A stretch of DNA of 64,000 nt from Timonella sp031979385. GTDB taxonomy: Bacteria; Actinomycetota; Actinomycetes; Actinomycetales; Cellulomonadaceae. The notes beneath the pieces are model-generated. The model was not told the DNA's origin. It saw only the letters and a program-made list of their open reading frames with translations, and made no database searches. The stretch covers positions 38,039 through 102,038 of the forward strand of contig DALZEF010000011.1 in the NCBI GenBank assembly GCA_031979385.1, in the 5' to 3' direction. Every line of letters begins with the position of its first letter. Within the stretch, counting starts at the first letter, position 1. The position numbers and the translations under genes are program-made. This document shows positions 26,000 to 34,882 of the stretch, piece by piece.

Positions 26000-26525
26000 A
26001 GTTACGCCTCTTTCGTCTTTCACCGTTAACCAGCGTCTCGCATACAACTACGTCTCGCTCAAGCCAGCCCGGCGCGCATGTATCTCCATCATCGCGTTCC
26101 GGGCATAAGCACGCCAGTTTCAACAGGCTATAGGATGAATCCCACTACGACATCACACGAATCGCCCTCCACTACCCCGCCAGATTTGTAAGATGCCTAC
26201 AAACTTCACCTGAAGTCTCCACCTCGTATTGGACCGCTGCGGCCCGGTTCCCATCCACCACGTGCGCAGAACGCAGTCCGGCCACCCACACACTTCACGG
26301 GAACCCGACAGCTGGCCGGATCGTCGTCAATGAGTAGGGCGCTAGTTGCGGACAAAGCAGTGAAGTGGAGTGTAGGGGTCTCGCGGAGCAGATCCCTACC
26401 AGAACGAGAACGAATGCAGTTCGTAACCAACAGGCGTATGCGCGCCCACCCACCGTTATCGCACCGGAACACGGCGTCGGCGTAGACTGGATGAGGAAAT
26501 TTCGCCGCGATCACTGGAGATATTT
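26000..26525. other. 526-bp intergenic region, no gene supported
   Basis: Between divergent fabG and the small metal-motif gene. Reading frames here lack ribosome sites and have atypical composition. It must hold two divergent promoters, but none is obvious. The one structured item is a 19-bp element at 26315-26333 that recurs at 63237-63255 on the other strand with 18 of 19 bases identical. Confidence 0.5.
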
Positions 26526-26765
26526 GTGATTGACCTGCTCGCCACGCCAGACCCCGTGGACTCGCTGATCTGCTCGGGCAAGGGATGCCGCGCTGACGCC
26601 GTGTGGGGGCTGTTGTGGAACAACCCGAAAATTCACACCCCACAGCGTCGCAAGGTGTGGCTCGCCTGCGATGACCACCTCGATCACCTGAACACCTTCC
26701 TCAGCGCACGCGGCTTCCTCAAGGACGTCGTGCCAGTCTCAGAACTCGAAACCAAGGACGTGTAA
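26526..26765 (+). CDS. Small actinobacterial protein with possible zinc ligands
   Basis: A 79-residue protein beginning with GTG, with GGAG about seven bases upstream. LICSGKGCRADAVWGLLWNNPK and WLACDDHLDHLNTFL give a C-x4-C ... C-x2-H set, a plausible zinc knuckle; similar short proteins precede SURF1 genes in other actinobacteria. Its stop is directly followed by the SURF1 start. Function unknown; co-transcription suggests an oxidase-assembly link but proves nothing. Confidence 0.75.
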   Translation: MIDLLATPDPVDSLICSGKGCRADAVWGLLWNNPKIHTPQRRKVWLACDDHLDHLNTFLSARGFLKDVVPVSELETKDV

Positions 26766-27719
26766 GTGGGCATCGTGCCAAACGAGCAGATGCCGGATCC
26801 GCGCCAACCCACATCGGCCCCAGCAGACCGTAAGCCACTCAGCACACTGCAGTGGATCGGTGTCGCACTACTCGTAGCGCTGGCCGTAGTCGGATGCATC
26901 ACAGCCGGCCGCTGGCAGTTTTCACGGTATGAACACCGTGAGGAAGCCATCAACACGGTCAAAGCGAACTACGAATCGGTTCCCGTCCCACTGGAGGAAT
27001 TCCTCCTGGGCCCAGACGCAGAACTCGACCCAAGCCAGCCCTGGACCCGTGTGGAAGCAACGGGACACTACGCCCCGCAGTACACTGCACTGCTCCGTAA
27101 TCGACCAATCAATTCAACACCCGGCGTCCACGTTCTCGTACCATTCGTGACCGACTCCGGACACACGCTGCTGGTAAACCGCGGCTGGACCGCACAGGAC
27201 ACGGACTTTGAGCGCCCTTCCGTGCTGCCTGACCCACCCACCGGTGACATCACGATCGTCGTCCACATCCGCCCATCAGAGCCGAAGCCCACGCGCGACG
27301 CTCCGATTGGTCAGGTGCAGATGATCCACGTCCCAGACGCGATTGCGGCAGGGCTTGAGTGGGGTTCCGGCACAGCTGCTGATCTACCTGGGCTCTACGT
27401 GAACGTATACGGGTCGCTCGATTCGGAATCCCCTGCGGCAACCGACTTCATCAATCCTCCGCCACGCCCCTCGACCGACCCCAAGAACCATCTGAGTTAC
27501 GCACTGCAATGGTGGGTGTTTGCGATCGGCGCAGTCGCAGGGTTTGGTGTGCTGATCATTCGGGAGACCCGGTCGCGGCGTGCCCCGAACGCACACAGTA
27601 ACCCATTTGCGGAGCTCAATCGTCTTGAGCGCTCGTCCGGTGAGAGAACTTCTGCGACCTCCCGGCGTAGGAGGCAAGAACCAACCGAGGAGGACTACGA
27701 GGACTCGCTGTTCGAATAG
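26766..27719 (+). CDS. SURF1-family cytochrome c oxidase assembly protein
   Basis: A 317-residue protein with the SURF1 topology: one helix near residues 28-48 (LQWIGVALLVALAVVGCITAG), an external domain with GRWQFSRYEHREEAI, TGHYAPQYTALLRNRPI and HTLLVNRGW, and a second helix near 238-260 (SYALQWWVFAIGAVAGFGVLII). A charged 50-residue cytoplasmic tail follows. SURF1 helps insert haem a into subunit I of aa3 oxidases. GTG start immediately after the preceding stop. Confidence 0.92.
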   Translation: MGIVPNEQMPDPRQPTSAPADRKPLSTLQWIGVALLVALAVVGCITAGRWQFSRYEHREEAINTVKANYESVPVPLEEFLLGPDAELDPSQPWTRVEATGHYAPQYTALLRNRPINSTPGVHVLVPFVTDSGHTLLVNRGWTAQDTDFERPSVLPDPPTGDITIVVHIRPSEPKPTRDAPIGQVQMIHVPDAIAAGLEWGSGTAADLPGLYVNVYGSLDSESPAATDFINPPPRPSTDPKNHLSYALQWWVFAIGAVAGFGVLIIRETRSRRAPNAHSNPFAELNRLERSSGERTSATSRRRRQEPTEEDYEDSLFE

Positions 27720-27818
27720 TTCCCCGATTGGCGACGACTCCCCGTGTGGTCCGTCGCCTCGCGTCGTTGTCGTCGGCACTTTGCGTAACCCTGCGCACGC
27801 TAAAGGTACGGTTTCCTG

Positions 27819-27848
27819 GGTTTCCCTTGAGCGTTGACGAGGGAAACC
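27819..27848. terminator. Possible bidirectional terminator between SURF1 and ABC-F genes
   Basis: GGTTTCCCT and AGGGAAACC form a 9-bp stem with a 12-nt loop between convergent genes. No clear T-run, so only a likely terminator. Confidence 0.5.
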
Positions 27849-27879
27849 GACCGCTTGCAGCGCCGCTAGCCGCTTGGTG

Positions 27880-29478
27880 TCAGGCGAGCGTGATCAGATC
27901 ACGGTAGTCATCCGACCACAGGTCCTCGTCACCGTCCGGCAGCAGAAGCACACGATCTGGGTGCAGGGCTTCCACCGCCCCCTCGTCGTGGGTGACCATG
28001 ATGACCGCACCCTCATAGGTGGATAGTGCACCAAGGATCTCCGCGCGTGACGCGGGATCGAGGTTGTTGGTTGGTTCGTCGAGCAGCAGCACGTTGGCGG
28101 AGGACACCACGAGCGTTGCGAGCGCGAGACGGGTCTTCTCACCACCAGACAGCACATGCGTGGGTTTGTCCGCGTCCTCCCCCGAGAACAGGAACGAGCC
28201 GAGGGTGGAACGCACCTCTGTATCCGTGAGGTCCGGTGCCGCGTGACGTAGATTCTCAACCACCGTGACCGATAGATCGAGTGTGTCGTGTTCCTGCGCA
28301 TAGTAGCCAAGTTTGAGTCCGTGCCCTGGAACGACCTCGCCCGAGTCCGCCGATTCTACTCCGGCGAGTAGCCGCAGAAGCGTGGTCTTGCCCGCGCCGT
28401 TGAATCCGAGGATCACAACGCGTGCGCCACGGTCGATCGCGAGGTCCACACCAATGAACACCTCTTGCGACCCATACGACTTGGACAGCCCGTTGGCGGT
28501 GAGCGGAACCTTGCCACACGGAGCTGGAGTTGGGAAACGCAACTTCGCAACCTTCTCGGCTACACGCGGCCCTTCAAGTCCTTCGAGCATCTTCTCGGCA
28601 CGCTTGATCATGTTTTGCGCGGCCACTGCTTTGCTCGCCTTGGCACGCATCTTGTCGGCCTGAGCCATGAGGGCCGATGCCTTCTTCTCGGCATTGGCAC
28701 GCTCCCTGCGCCGACGCTTCTCATCAGTTTCACGTTGCAGCAGATAGTCATCCCAGCCAAGGTTGTACTGGTCCATCTCGCCCCGGGTGGCATCGAGGAA
28801 GTACACCTTGTTCACGATGGCGCGCATGAACTCGTTGTCGTGCGAGATCACAATCAGCCCACCTTCGTAGGCGCGTAGGTAGTCGCGCAGCCAAGCGATC
28901 GAGTCAACGTCAAGGTGGTTTGTCGGCTCGTCGAGCATCAGGGTCTCCCCACCCGAGAACAGGATGCGCGCTAGCTCTACCCGACGGCGCTGGCCACCGG
29001 AGAGTTCACCGAGTTTGTGATCGAGCACGTCCTTGTCCAACCCAAGGTTTGCAGCGATCCTCAGCGCTTCCGCTTCGGCACCATATCCTCCAGCAGCAAT
29101 GAAACGCGCCTCGACCTTTGGGTAGCGTTCAAGTGCCCGCTCCATAACCTTCATGTCTTCCGAAGCCATCTCCGCTTCGGTCTTCGCCATGAGCTTGGCG
29201 AGTTTGTCGAGCTCCCGGATCGACAGGATGTGGTCCTTCGCGCTCATCTGCGGGTCTGATGGGCGCGGATCCTGCGGCAGATACCCCAGGATGCCCGAGA
29301 CCGAAGCTGTGCCTGCGGTCGGTAGCGTTTCTCCTGCCAACACCTTGGTCAAAGTGGTTTTCCCCGCGCCGTTGCGGCCCACGAGCCCAATCCTGTCGCC
29401 CTTACCAACCTTGAACGAGACGGGGTTGAGCAGAGTGCGTGCGCCGATTCGAATTTCGACACCCTGAGCGCTAATCAA
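27880..29478 (-). CDS. ABC-F family ATPase (ribosome-associated)
   Basis: A 532-residue protein with two ABC domains and no membrane segment. Walker A sites are GRNGAGKTTL and GFNGAGKTTLL, signatures LSGGQRRRVELARIL and LSGGEKTRLALATLV, Walker B LMLDEPTNHLD and LLLDEPTNNLD. The linker contains the Arg/Lys-rich coiled coil RRRRERANAEKKAS (about residues 235-300). ABC-F proteins bind the ribosomal E site and rescue or regulate elongation. The group is the common actinobacterial one without a known antibiotic role; resistance function cannot be excluded. Confidence 0.92.
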   Translation of the reverse strand: MISAQGVEIRIGARTLLNPVSFKVGKGDRIGLVGRNGAGKTTLTKVLAGETLPTAGTASVSGILGYLPQDPRPSDPQMSAKDHILSIRELDKLAKLMAKTEAEMASEDMKVMERALERYPKVEARFIAAGGYGAEAEALRIAANLGLDKDVLDHKLGELSGGQRRRVELARILFSGGETLMLDEPTNHLDVDSIAWLRDYLRAYEGGLIVISHDNEFMRAIVNKVYFLDATRGEMDQYNLGWDDYLLQRETDEKRRRRERANAEKKASALMAQADKMRAKASKAVAAQNMIKRAEKMLEGLEGPRVAEKVAKLRFPTPAPCGKVPLTANGLSKSYGSQEVFIGVDLAIDRGARVVILGFNGAGKTTLLRLLAGVESADSGEVVPGHGLKLGYYAQEHDTLDLSVTVVENLRHAAPDLTDTEVRSTLGSFLFSGEDADKPTHVLSGGEKTRLALATLVVSSANVLLLDEPTNNLDPASRAEILGALSTYEGAVIMVTHDEGAVEALHPDRVLLLPDGDEDLWSDDYRDLITLA

Positions 29479-29663
29479 TGTGATTCCTTAGTGCAAGCCG
29501 TACAAATCTGCGGGGAAAAGTTCTCGGCAGACACAAACGGGTTCAAGTTTACCGGTGGCCTAGGCTCAAAGTCTCCGCATTTTGTCCACTTAGGTCAGCA
29601 TCACGTGTGAGAACGCACGCATCCACCTCACCCGTTGCAGCCTACCTACCCTTAGGGAGACCC

Positions 29664-30317
29664 GTGAAGTCTACTGTGCCCACTGAAGATGCCGCCCCTG
29701 TTTCGATTGTTGGCCCGCGCCGCGCCACCGCATCAACAGGCAGGCTTGGCCAGGATATTGCTCTGGTTGCCTCGTTTGCCGCTCTGATCGCCGTGTGTGC
29801 CCTCATGCCCGCAATCATGGTTGCCGGCGTTCCCACTCCGATCACGCTGCAGACCTTCGGGGTCATGCTTGCGGGACTGGTCTTAGGATCACGACGCGGC
29901 GCGCTGGCCGTGTTGCTGTACCTAGCTATCGGCGCTGCGGGCGCTCCCGTCTTCGCGTCTGGTGCCAGCGGACTCGCGACCTTCGTCGGCCCGACCTCCG
30001 GGTACCTGATCGGTTTCCCTCTGCTCGCATTCGGGGTTGGCTGGGGTGTACGGGCTATTCTCTCGCTTGGTGAGCAGGGTGCTGCGCTCAAAGGCTTCCG
30101 AATTGTGGTGACCGTTTCCCTGTCGCTGCTGATTTCCTTGGTCACCGTGCACGCTCTGGGTATCACGGGTATGGCACTGCGGGTACCGATGGCGCTTCAG
30201 GACGCCTTCATCGCGGACCTGATCTTCCTACCGGGAGACATCATCAAAACAACTGCCGCAGTGCTGGTAGCCAGCGCGGTTCTGCGAGCTTTCCCGGTTC
30301 TGCGAGAACTGCGCTAG
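29664..30317 (+). CDS. bioY: Biotin transporter substrate-binding subunit BioY
   Basis: A 217-residue S-component of an ECF transporter with six predicted helices. The BioY core is present: VAGVPTPITLQTFGVMLAGLVLGSRRGALAVLLYLAIGAAGAPVFASG and FVGPTSGYLIGFPLLA in successive blocks. GTG start with GGGAG five bases upstream. Followed after 5 bp by bioM and then overlapping bioN, a complete biotin ECF system. No biotin-repressor site was recognised in the 185-bp upstream gap. Confidence 0.93.
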   Translation: MKSTVPTEDAAPVSIVGPRRATASTGRLGQDIALVASFAALIAVCALMPAIMVAGVPTPITLQTFGVMLAGLVLGSRRGALAVLLYLAIGAAGAPVFASGASGLATFVGPTSGYLIGFPLLAFGVGWGVRAILSLGEQGAALKGFRIVVTVSLSLLISLVTVHALGITGMALRVPMALQDAFIADLIFLPGDIIKTTAAVLVASAVLRAFPVLRELR

Positions 30318-30322
30318 TTCGC

Positions 30323-31042
30323 GTGCGCATTGAGTTTGATGGGGTTGTCGTTGAAGCCGATGGAACCCGAATTCTAGGGCCGCTTTCACTAACAATCTCA
30401 GAGCGGAGGGTTGCGGTCCTCGGCGAGAACGGCTCTGGAAAGTCAACGTTCTTACGCTGTCTCAACGGGTTGGCAACCCCGTCTTACGGGTTTGTGCGGG
30501 TAGGCGGTTTCGATACTGTCGACGAGCCGGCCACGATCCGTGCCCACGTCTCGTTGGTCCTGGCGAACCCCGATTCGCAGATCTTGATGCCCACGATCGG
30601 TGAGGACATCGATCTGTCATTGGCTACCGCGCGCAGGTTGCGTCACAAGAGACCAGACAGTCAACCTATTCCCGGTGATGCACGGCAGGTTCTCAGCGAC
30701 TTCGGCATTGACCTTGAGCCCGACCGGGCTGTTTCCACGCTTTCCGGAGGGCAGAAACAACTGGTCGCGTTCGCCTCAGTACTGGCGACCAAACCTCAGT
30801 TACTGCTGTGTGACGAGCCGACAACCCGCCTTGATCTCGGGTGGCGCGCGGCGATCTCGCAGTTGCTCCTCGAATTGCCCGTCCCCACGGTTATCGCCAC
30901 GCATGACCTGGAGTTGGCCAACCAGTGCCAACGTGCGCTCGTCATCCATGATGGTGTTGTCGCCTGGGACGGCAACCCCGCTGAGGCCATCGACTTCTAT
31001 TCGGACCTGATGTCCCGGCGCAGAACAGTGCAGCATGGCTGA
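30323..31042 (+). CDS. bioM: Biotin ECF transporter ATPase BioM
   Basis: A 239-residue ABC ATPase: Walker A GENGSGKSTFLRCLNG, Q-loop region LVLANPDSQI, signature LSGGQKQLVAFASVLA, Walker B LLLCDEPTTRLDL. The NPDSQ segment is typical of ECF-type ATPases. A single ATPase gene is present, as in BioMNY systems where BioM dimerises. Its end overlaps bioN by 8 nt. Confidence 0.93.
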   Translation: MRIEFDGVVVEADGTRILGPLSLTISERRVAVLGENGSGKSTFLRCLNGLATPSYGFVRVGGFDTVDEPATIRAHVSLVLANPDSQILMPTIGEDIDLSLATARRLRHKRPDSQPIPGDARQVLSDFGIDLEPDRAVSTLSGGQKQLVAFASVLATKPQLLLCDEPTTRLDLGWRAAISQLLLELPVPTVIATHDLELANQCQRALVIHDGVVAWDGNPAEAIDFYSDLMSRRRTVQHG

Positions 31043-31703
31043 GCCTGCGCAGCCGTACTTGGGTGCGGGGACATATCGAGGTATTTCACCAAGCTCTTCC
31101 ACAGCAGTGATTGGCGCATATCTTCAACGCCCAACCTGGTTGCATCGGACACCACTAGTGATCAAACTGTTCGTGCTGCTCTCCGTGTCGTTGACAGTGT
31201 CGCTGCTACGGGTCTGGCCTGTCTCAGGTGTGGCACTCGTGCTTGGCGCTCTTGCGTTGTGCACGTTACGCCCCACAAGGCCCGTCGTGCGGGGGCTTCT
31301 CACCGCCTGTTGCGTTGTTGTTCCCATGTTTGGCTACCACCTGTTCACCGGGAACATTGCGGCAGCAGTGGTATCTGCTCTGACGTTTCCCACGCTGATC
31401 GTGTGGGCAACGCTCGTATCGGCGACAACTACCGTGACCCAGGTGATGGGGCTCCTCGAGAGAATGCTGAGTAGGTGCGGTCTTAGCAGATATGCGGCAC
31501 AGTGTGCCCTGTGCGTGGGCATCACACTGCGGTCGATACCCATCGTCCACGAGGTAGTGCAGGAAACAATCGATGTGTTGCGCAGTCGGTCCATCCGACC
31601 ATACCCGTGGCGAGTGTTCCTTCCCGCCAGCATCGGAGTAGTACGCTGCGCCCTCGAAACCGGTGAGGCGATCACCGCCCGTGGCTTGCTCGACACTCCC
31701 TGA
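31035..31703 (+). CDS. bioN: Biotin ECF transporter transmembrane subunit BioN
   Basis: A 222-residue EcfT-type protein with about five helices and the two cytoplasmic Ala-Arg-Gly/Ser-type coupling motifs (LRSRSIRPYPW and ITARGLLDTP) that grip the ATPase dimer. Start overlaps bioM. Couples ATP hydrolysis by BioM to BioY. Confidence 0.9.
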   Translation: MAEPAQPYLGAGTYRGISPSSSTAVIGAYLQRPTWLHRTPLVIKLFVLLSVSLTVSLLRVWPVSGVALVLGALALCTLRPTRPVVRGLLTACCVVVPMFGYHLFTGNIAAAVVSALTFPTLIVWATLVSATTTVTQVMGLLERMLSRCGLSRYAAQCALCVGITLRSIPIVHEVVQETIDVLRSRSIRPYPWRVFLPASIGVVRCALETGEAITARGLLDTP

Positions 31704-31820
31704 CGCAGGCTCGGCATTGGAGACGCAAAGCCCATATTCGGGCCTACAACGCCGAGTTCATCCGGGCCTGCTGGGGTCTGCATACGTACAAGTGCGACAT
31801 CCAAGCAGTATCCTGCTCGT

Positions 31821-32705
31821 ATGACTTTTCAAGACGGTGGCAATTTCGAGTCTGGACGCGTCAAGCGCCGTTCGGGTGGCGGCAAGGCGGTGGCCGGTGG
31901 TGGTTTGGGACTCATCGTGCTGTTCCTGATCGGCCGGTGGGCTGGCGTGGATCTCACCCAACTCGCTCCCCTGCTAGACGGTGGTTCCTCCACGTCAACG
32001 CAGGAGGAGGTGGCAGTTACCGGATGTGACACAGCCTCAGACGCCAACGAAAACGATCTGTGCCGTTATGACTGGACCGTGCAGTCGCTCGATGCTTTCT
32101 GGAGCCAGGAACTCGAACGCCAGACCGGTACCACCTTCACCGAACCGGGTGCGGCCACATTCTCAGGCACCGTGTCCACCGGTTGCGGCAGCGCCTCCTC
32201 GGCTTCGGGACCGTTCTACTGCCCAGCCGACCAGACCATCTACATCGACACTGGCTTCTACAAGACCCTGCGTACCGATTTCAACACAACGGGTGGTCCG
32301 CTTGCGCAGATGTATATCACCGCGCACGAGTACGGCCACCACATTGAAAACATCACAGGTGTTCTCGGCTCAGCCAACCGTCGGGATTCGGGTGCGGACT
32401 CCGATTCCGTCAAGGTGGAGCTCATGGCCGATTGTCTGGCCGGCATGTGGGCAGGCAACGCTGCTACCACGCCAAACCCTGCTACGGGTCAGCCGGATCT
32501 GAAACCGATCACTAAGGCACAGCTCAAGGATGCTCTCGATGCCGCAGCTGCCGTAGGCGATGACCGGATTCAGGAGGCCGCCTACGGCGAGGTGAATGAG
32601 CACTCGTTTACGCACGGCTCCTCAGAGCAACGCCAAGAGTGGTTCCTCACCGGATACAACGGCGGGGACTTCAACGCCTGTAACACCTTCACCGCTGGGA
32701 ACTAG
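31821..32705 (+). CDS. Neutral zinc metallopeptidase, YpfJ family
   Basis: A 294-residue protein with one N-terminal membrane helix (GGGLGLIVLFLIGRWAGV, about 25-45) and an external zinc-peptidase domain. The zinc motif is MYITAHEYGHHIENITG, with a third acidic ligand likely in KVELMADCLAGMWAG. Family members are widespread and poorly characterised. The mature part has four cysteines. Transcribed alone after bioN with a 117-bp gap. Confidence 0.9.
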   Translation: MTFQDGGNFESGRVKRRSGGGKAVAGGGLGLIVLFLIGRWAGVDLTQLAPLLDGGSSTSTQEEVAVTGCDTASDANENDLCRYDWTVQSLDAFWSQELERQTGTTFTEPGAATFSGTVSTGCGSASSASGPFYCPADQTIYIDTGFYKTLRTDFNTTGGPLAQMYITAHEYGHHIENITGVLGSANRRDSGADSDSVKVELMADCLAGMWAGNAATTPNPATGQPDLKPITKAQLKDALDAAAAVGDDRIQEAAYGEVNEHSFTHGSSEQRQEWFLTGYNGGDFNACNTFTAGN

Positions 32706-32795
32706 GGAGTGTCGTGGAGGGTTGGGAACCTAGCGAATCAGGTACCTACCGTAACGAAGCGGGGGCATCTTCCCTACTGCCAACCTGAGAGTCCG

Positions 32796-32857
32796 AGCCA
32801 CCCCCTGCCTCACGCCATGCCCCTTTAACCCCTTTATTAACTCGGGGGGGCTTTTTG
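32796..32857 (+). terminator. Terminator of the YpfJ-family gene
   Basis: AGCC-A-CCCCC pairs with GGGGG-GGCT across a 43-nt interior that can fold further (CCCC with GGGG nearer the end), followed by CTTTTTG. The T-run makes the end point clear; the exact stem is less certain. Confidence 0.75.
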
Positions 32858-32929
32858 TTCCGGGTACGCAACTATTGTGGGTGCAGGTGGATCAAAAAAG
32901 CCCCACCGACTACCAACTGAACGCAACAA

Positions 32930-32971
32930 AAGACGGTGGGCCCGAAACATGTGTTTCGGGCCCACCGTCTT
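32930..32971 (-). terminator. Perfect 20-bp hairpin terminator of aspS
   Basis: Arms 32930-32949 and 32952-32971 are perfect inverted copies with a 2-nt centre; the minus-strand end runs into TTTTGTTG. It begins 36 nt after the aspS stop. Confidence 0.9.
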
Positions 32972-33007
32972 CATTCATACTGATTGACGCCTCATCGGAC
33001 GCTCAGA

Positions 33008-34777
33008 TCAGGACTCCTTCTTGGGCTTGAAGTCAACGCCCGCTTCCTTGCGTTGTTCCGGGGTAATTGGAGCCGGAGCCTGCGTGAGTGGATCGAAACC
33101 GCCGCCGGACTTCGGGAACGCAATGACGTCGCGAATCGACTCGGACTTCGACAGCAGCGAGACGATACGGTCCCAACCAAACGCGATTCCACCGTGAGGT
33201 GGCGCACCGAACTTGAAGGCGTCAAGCAGGAAGCCGAACTTCTCCTGCGCTTCTTCCTCGCCGATACCCATCACCTTGAAGACACGCTCCTGCACGTCAC
33301 GGCGGTGGATACGGATCGATCCGCCACCGATCTCGTTACCGTTGCACACGATGTCGTATGCGTAAGCGAGGGCTTCGCCGGGGTTCTCTTCGAAGTTGTC
33401 GAGCCACTCCGGAGTTGGACTCGTGAATGCGTGGTGCACTGCCGTCCACGCCGAGTTTCCGAGGTCAACGTCGTCGTCCTGGCCGGTTGGCTTGAACAGC
33501 GGTGCGTCAACGACCCACACGAACGACCAGGCGTCCTCGTCGATCAGACCCGCGCGAGCACCGATCTCGTTACGCACGGCGCCAAGCAGTCCACGGCACT
33601 CATCGGTCTTGCCAGCAGCGAAGAAGATGCAGTCACCAGGTTGAGCCCCGGTTGCCGCGGCAAGTCCGTCGCGCTCAGCATCGGTGATGTTCTTGGCAAC
33701 AGGGCCGCCAAGTTCGCCGGTCTCCGAGATCGTGACATATGCCAGACCCTTAGCGCCGCGCTGCTTAGCCCAGTCCTGCCATGCATCGAATGCGCGACGT
33801 GGCTGCGAAGCACCGCCAGGCATGACGATCGCGCCAACGTACTCGTTCTGGAACACGCGGAATGGAGTGTCCTTGAAGTACTCCGCGAGCTCGGTGATTT
33901 CGAGGTCAAAGCGCAGGTCTGGCTTGTCCGAACCGTACTTGCGCATCGAATCTGCGTAGGTGATCCGCTGGATTGGCCCTTCGAGGTCCACGTCGATCAG
34001 CTTCCAGATCGCCTTGAGCAACTGCTCGGAAAGAGCGATCACATCGTCCTGCTCCACAAAGCTCATCTCGATGTCGAGCTGGGTGAACTCAGGCTGACGG
34101 TCCGCGCGGAAGTCCTCATCGCGGTAGCAGCGAGCGATCTGGTAGTAACGCTCCATACCCGAAACCATCAGCAACTGCTTGAACAACTGCGGAGACTGCG
34201 GGAGCGCATACCACGAACCCGGTGCCAGACGCGCTGGGACGAGGAAGTCACGCGCCCCTTCAGGGGTAGAACGGGTCAACGTTGGAGTTTCAATCTCCAC
34301 GAAGTCGTTGTCTTCCAGCACGGCACGAGCCACCTGGGAAACCTTGGAACGCAACCGGATGGTCGACGCAGGCTTCGGTCGACGCAAGTCCAGGTAACGG
34401 TACTTCAGTCGCGCTTCCTCACCGATAACCTCGGTGCCGTCCAACGCCGTAGACACCTGGAACGGCAGCGGAGCCGACTCGTTCAGGACTACAACCTCGG
34501 AGGTGAGAACTTCGATCGCACCGGTGGCAAGATTCGCATTGTCGTTACCGTCAGGGCGTGCTGCAACTTCTCCAGTCACCTGAAGAACGAACTCGGAGCG
34601 CAACGGGTGCGCAACTTCCTCATCGCGGATAACGACCTGAGCAATACCGGAGGCATCGCGCAGGTCAATAAAGGCAACTCCACCGTGATCACGGCGGCGG
34701 TCTACCCATCCGGTCAGAGTTACAGTCTGGCCGATGTGCTCAGCTCGCAAAGAGCCGGCGTTGTGAGTGCGCAGCAC
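33008..34777 (-). CDS. aspS: Aspartyl-tRNA synthetase
   Basis: A 589-residue class IIb synthetase: OB-fold anticodon domain (TLTGWVDRRRDHGGVAFIDLRD), motif 2 region FRADRQPEFTQLDIEMSF, GAD insert (about residues 280-420), and motif 3 GIAFGWDRIVSLL. The GTG start (VLRTHNAG) follows GAAGGGA. Whether it is discriminating or also charges tRNA-Asn depends on gatCAB elsewhere. Together with hisS it keeps the M. tuberculosis order. Confidence 0.96.
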   Translation of the reverse strand: MLRTHNAGSLRAEHIGQTVTLTGWVDRRRDHGGVAFIDLRDASGIAQVVIRDEEVAHPLRSEFVLQVTGEVAARPDGNDNANLATGAIEVLTSEVVVLNESAPLPFQVSTALDGTEVIGEEARLKYRYLDLRRPKPASTIRLRSKVSQVARAVLEDNDFVEIETPTLTRSTPEGARDFLVPARLAPGSWYALPQSPQLFKQLLMVSGMERYYQIARCYRDEDFRADRQPEFTQLDIEMSFVEQDDVIALSEQLLKAIWKLIDVDLEGPIQRITYADSMRKYGSDKPDLRFDLEITELAEYFKDTPFRVFQNEYVGAIVMPGGASQPRRAFDAWQDWAKQRGAKGLAYVTISETGELGGPVAKNITDAERDGLAAATGAQPGDCIFFAAGKTDECRGLLGAVRNEIGARAGLIDEDAWSFVWVVDAPLFKPTGQDDDVDLGNSAWTAVHHAFTSPTPEWLDNFEENPGEALAYAYDIVCNGNEIGGGSIRIHRRDVQERVFKVMGIGEEEAQEKFGFLLDAFKFGAPPHGGIAFGWDRIVSLLSKSESIRDVIAFPKSGGGFDPLTQAPAPITPEQRKEAGVDFKPKKES

Positions 34778-34882
34778 GGTCTTCCCTTCTACGTGTCGCA
34801 AGTTTTTGTCTACCGAACGCTCATGTCCGCTAGACGCACTTCGTTTAAGTCTAGTCGTTAAACAGCGCGCAGATCACCTAAA

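Noticed and set aside
26206..26643. 145-codon minus-strand frame
   Set aside because: Overlaps the start of the small metal-motif gene, lacks a ribosome site and has no recognisable domain.
29479..29663. Biotin repressor site before bioY
   Set aside because: No palindrome resembling BirA or BioQ operators was seen.
32984..34861. 625-codon open frame on the plus strand
   Set aside because: It is the exact antisense of aspS; codon bias of the real gene keeps the opposite frame open. No ribosome site, no family.
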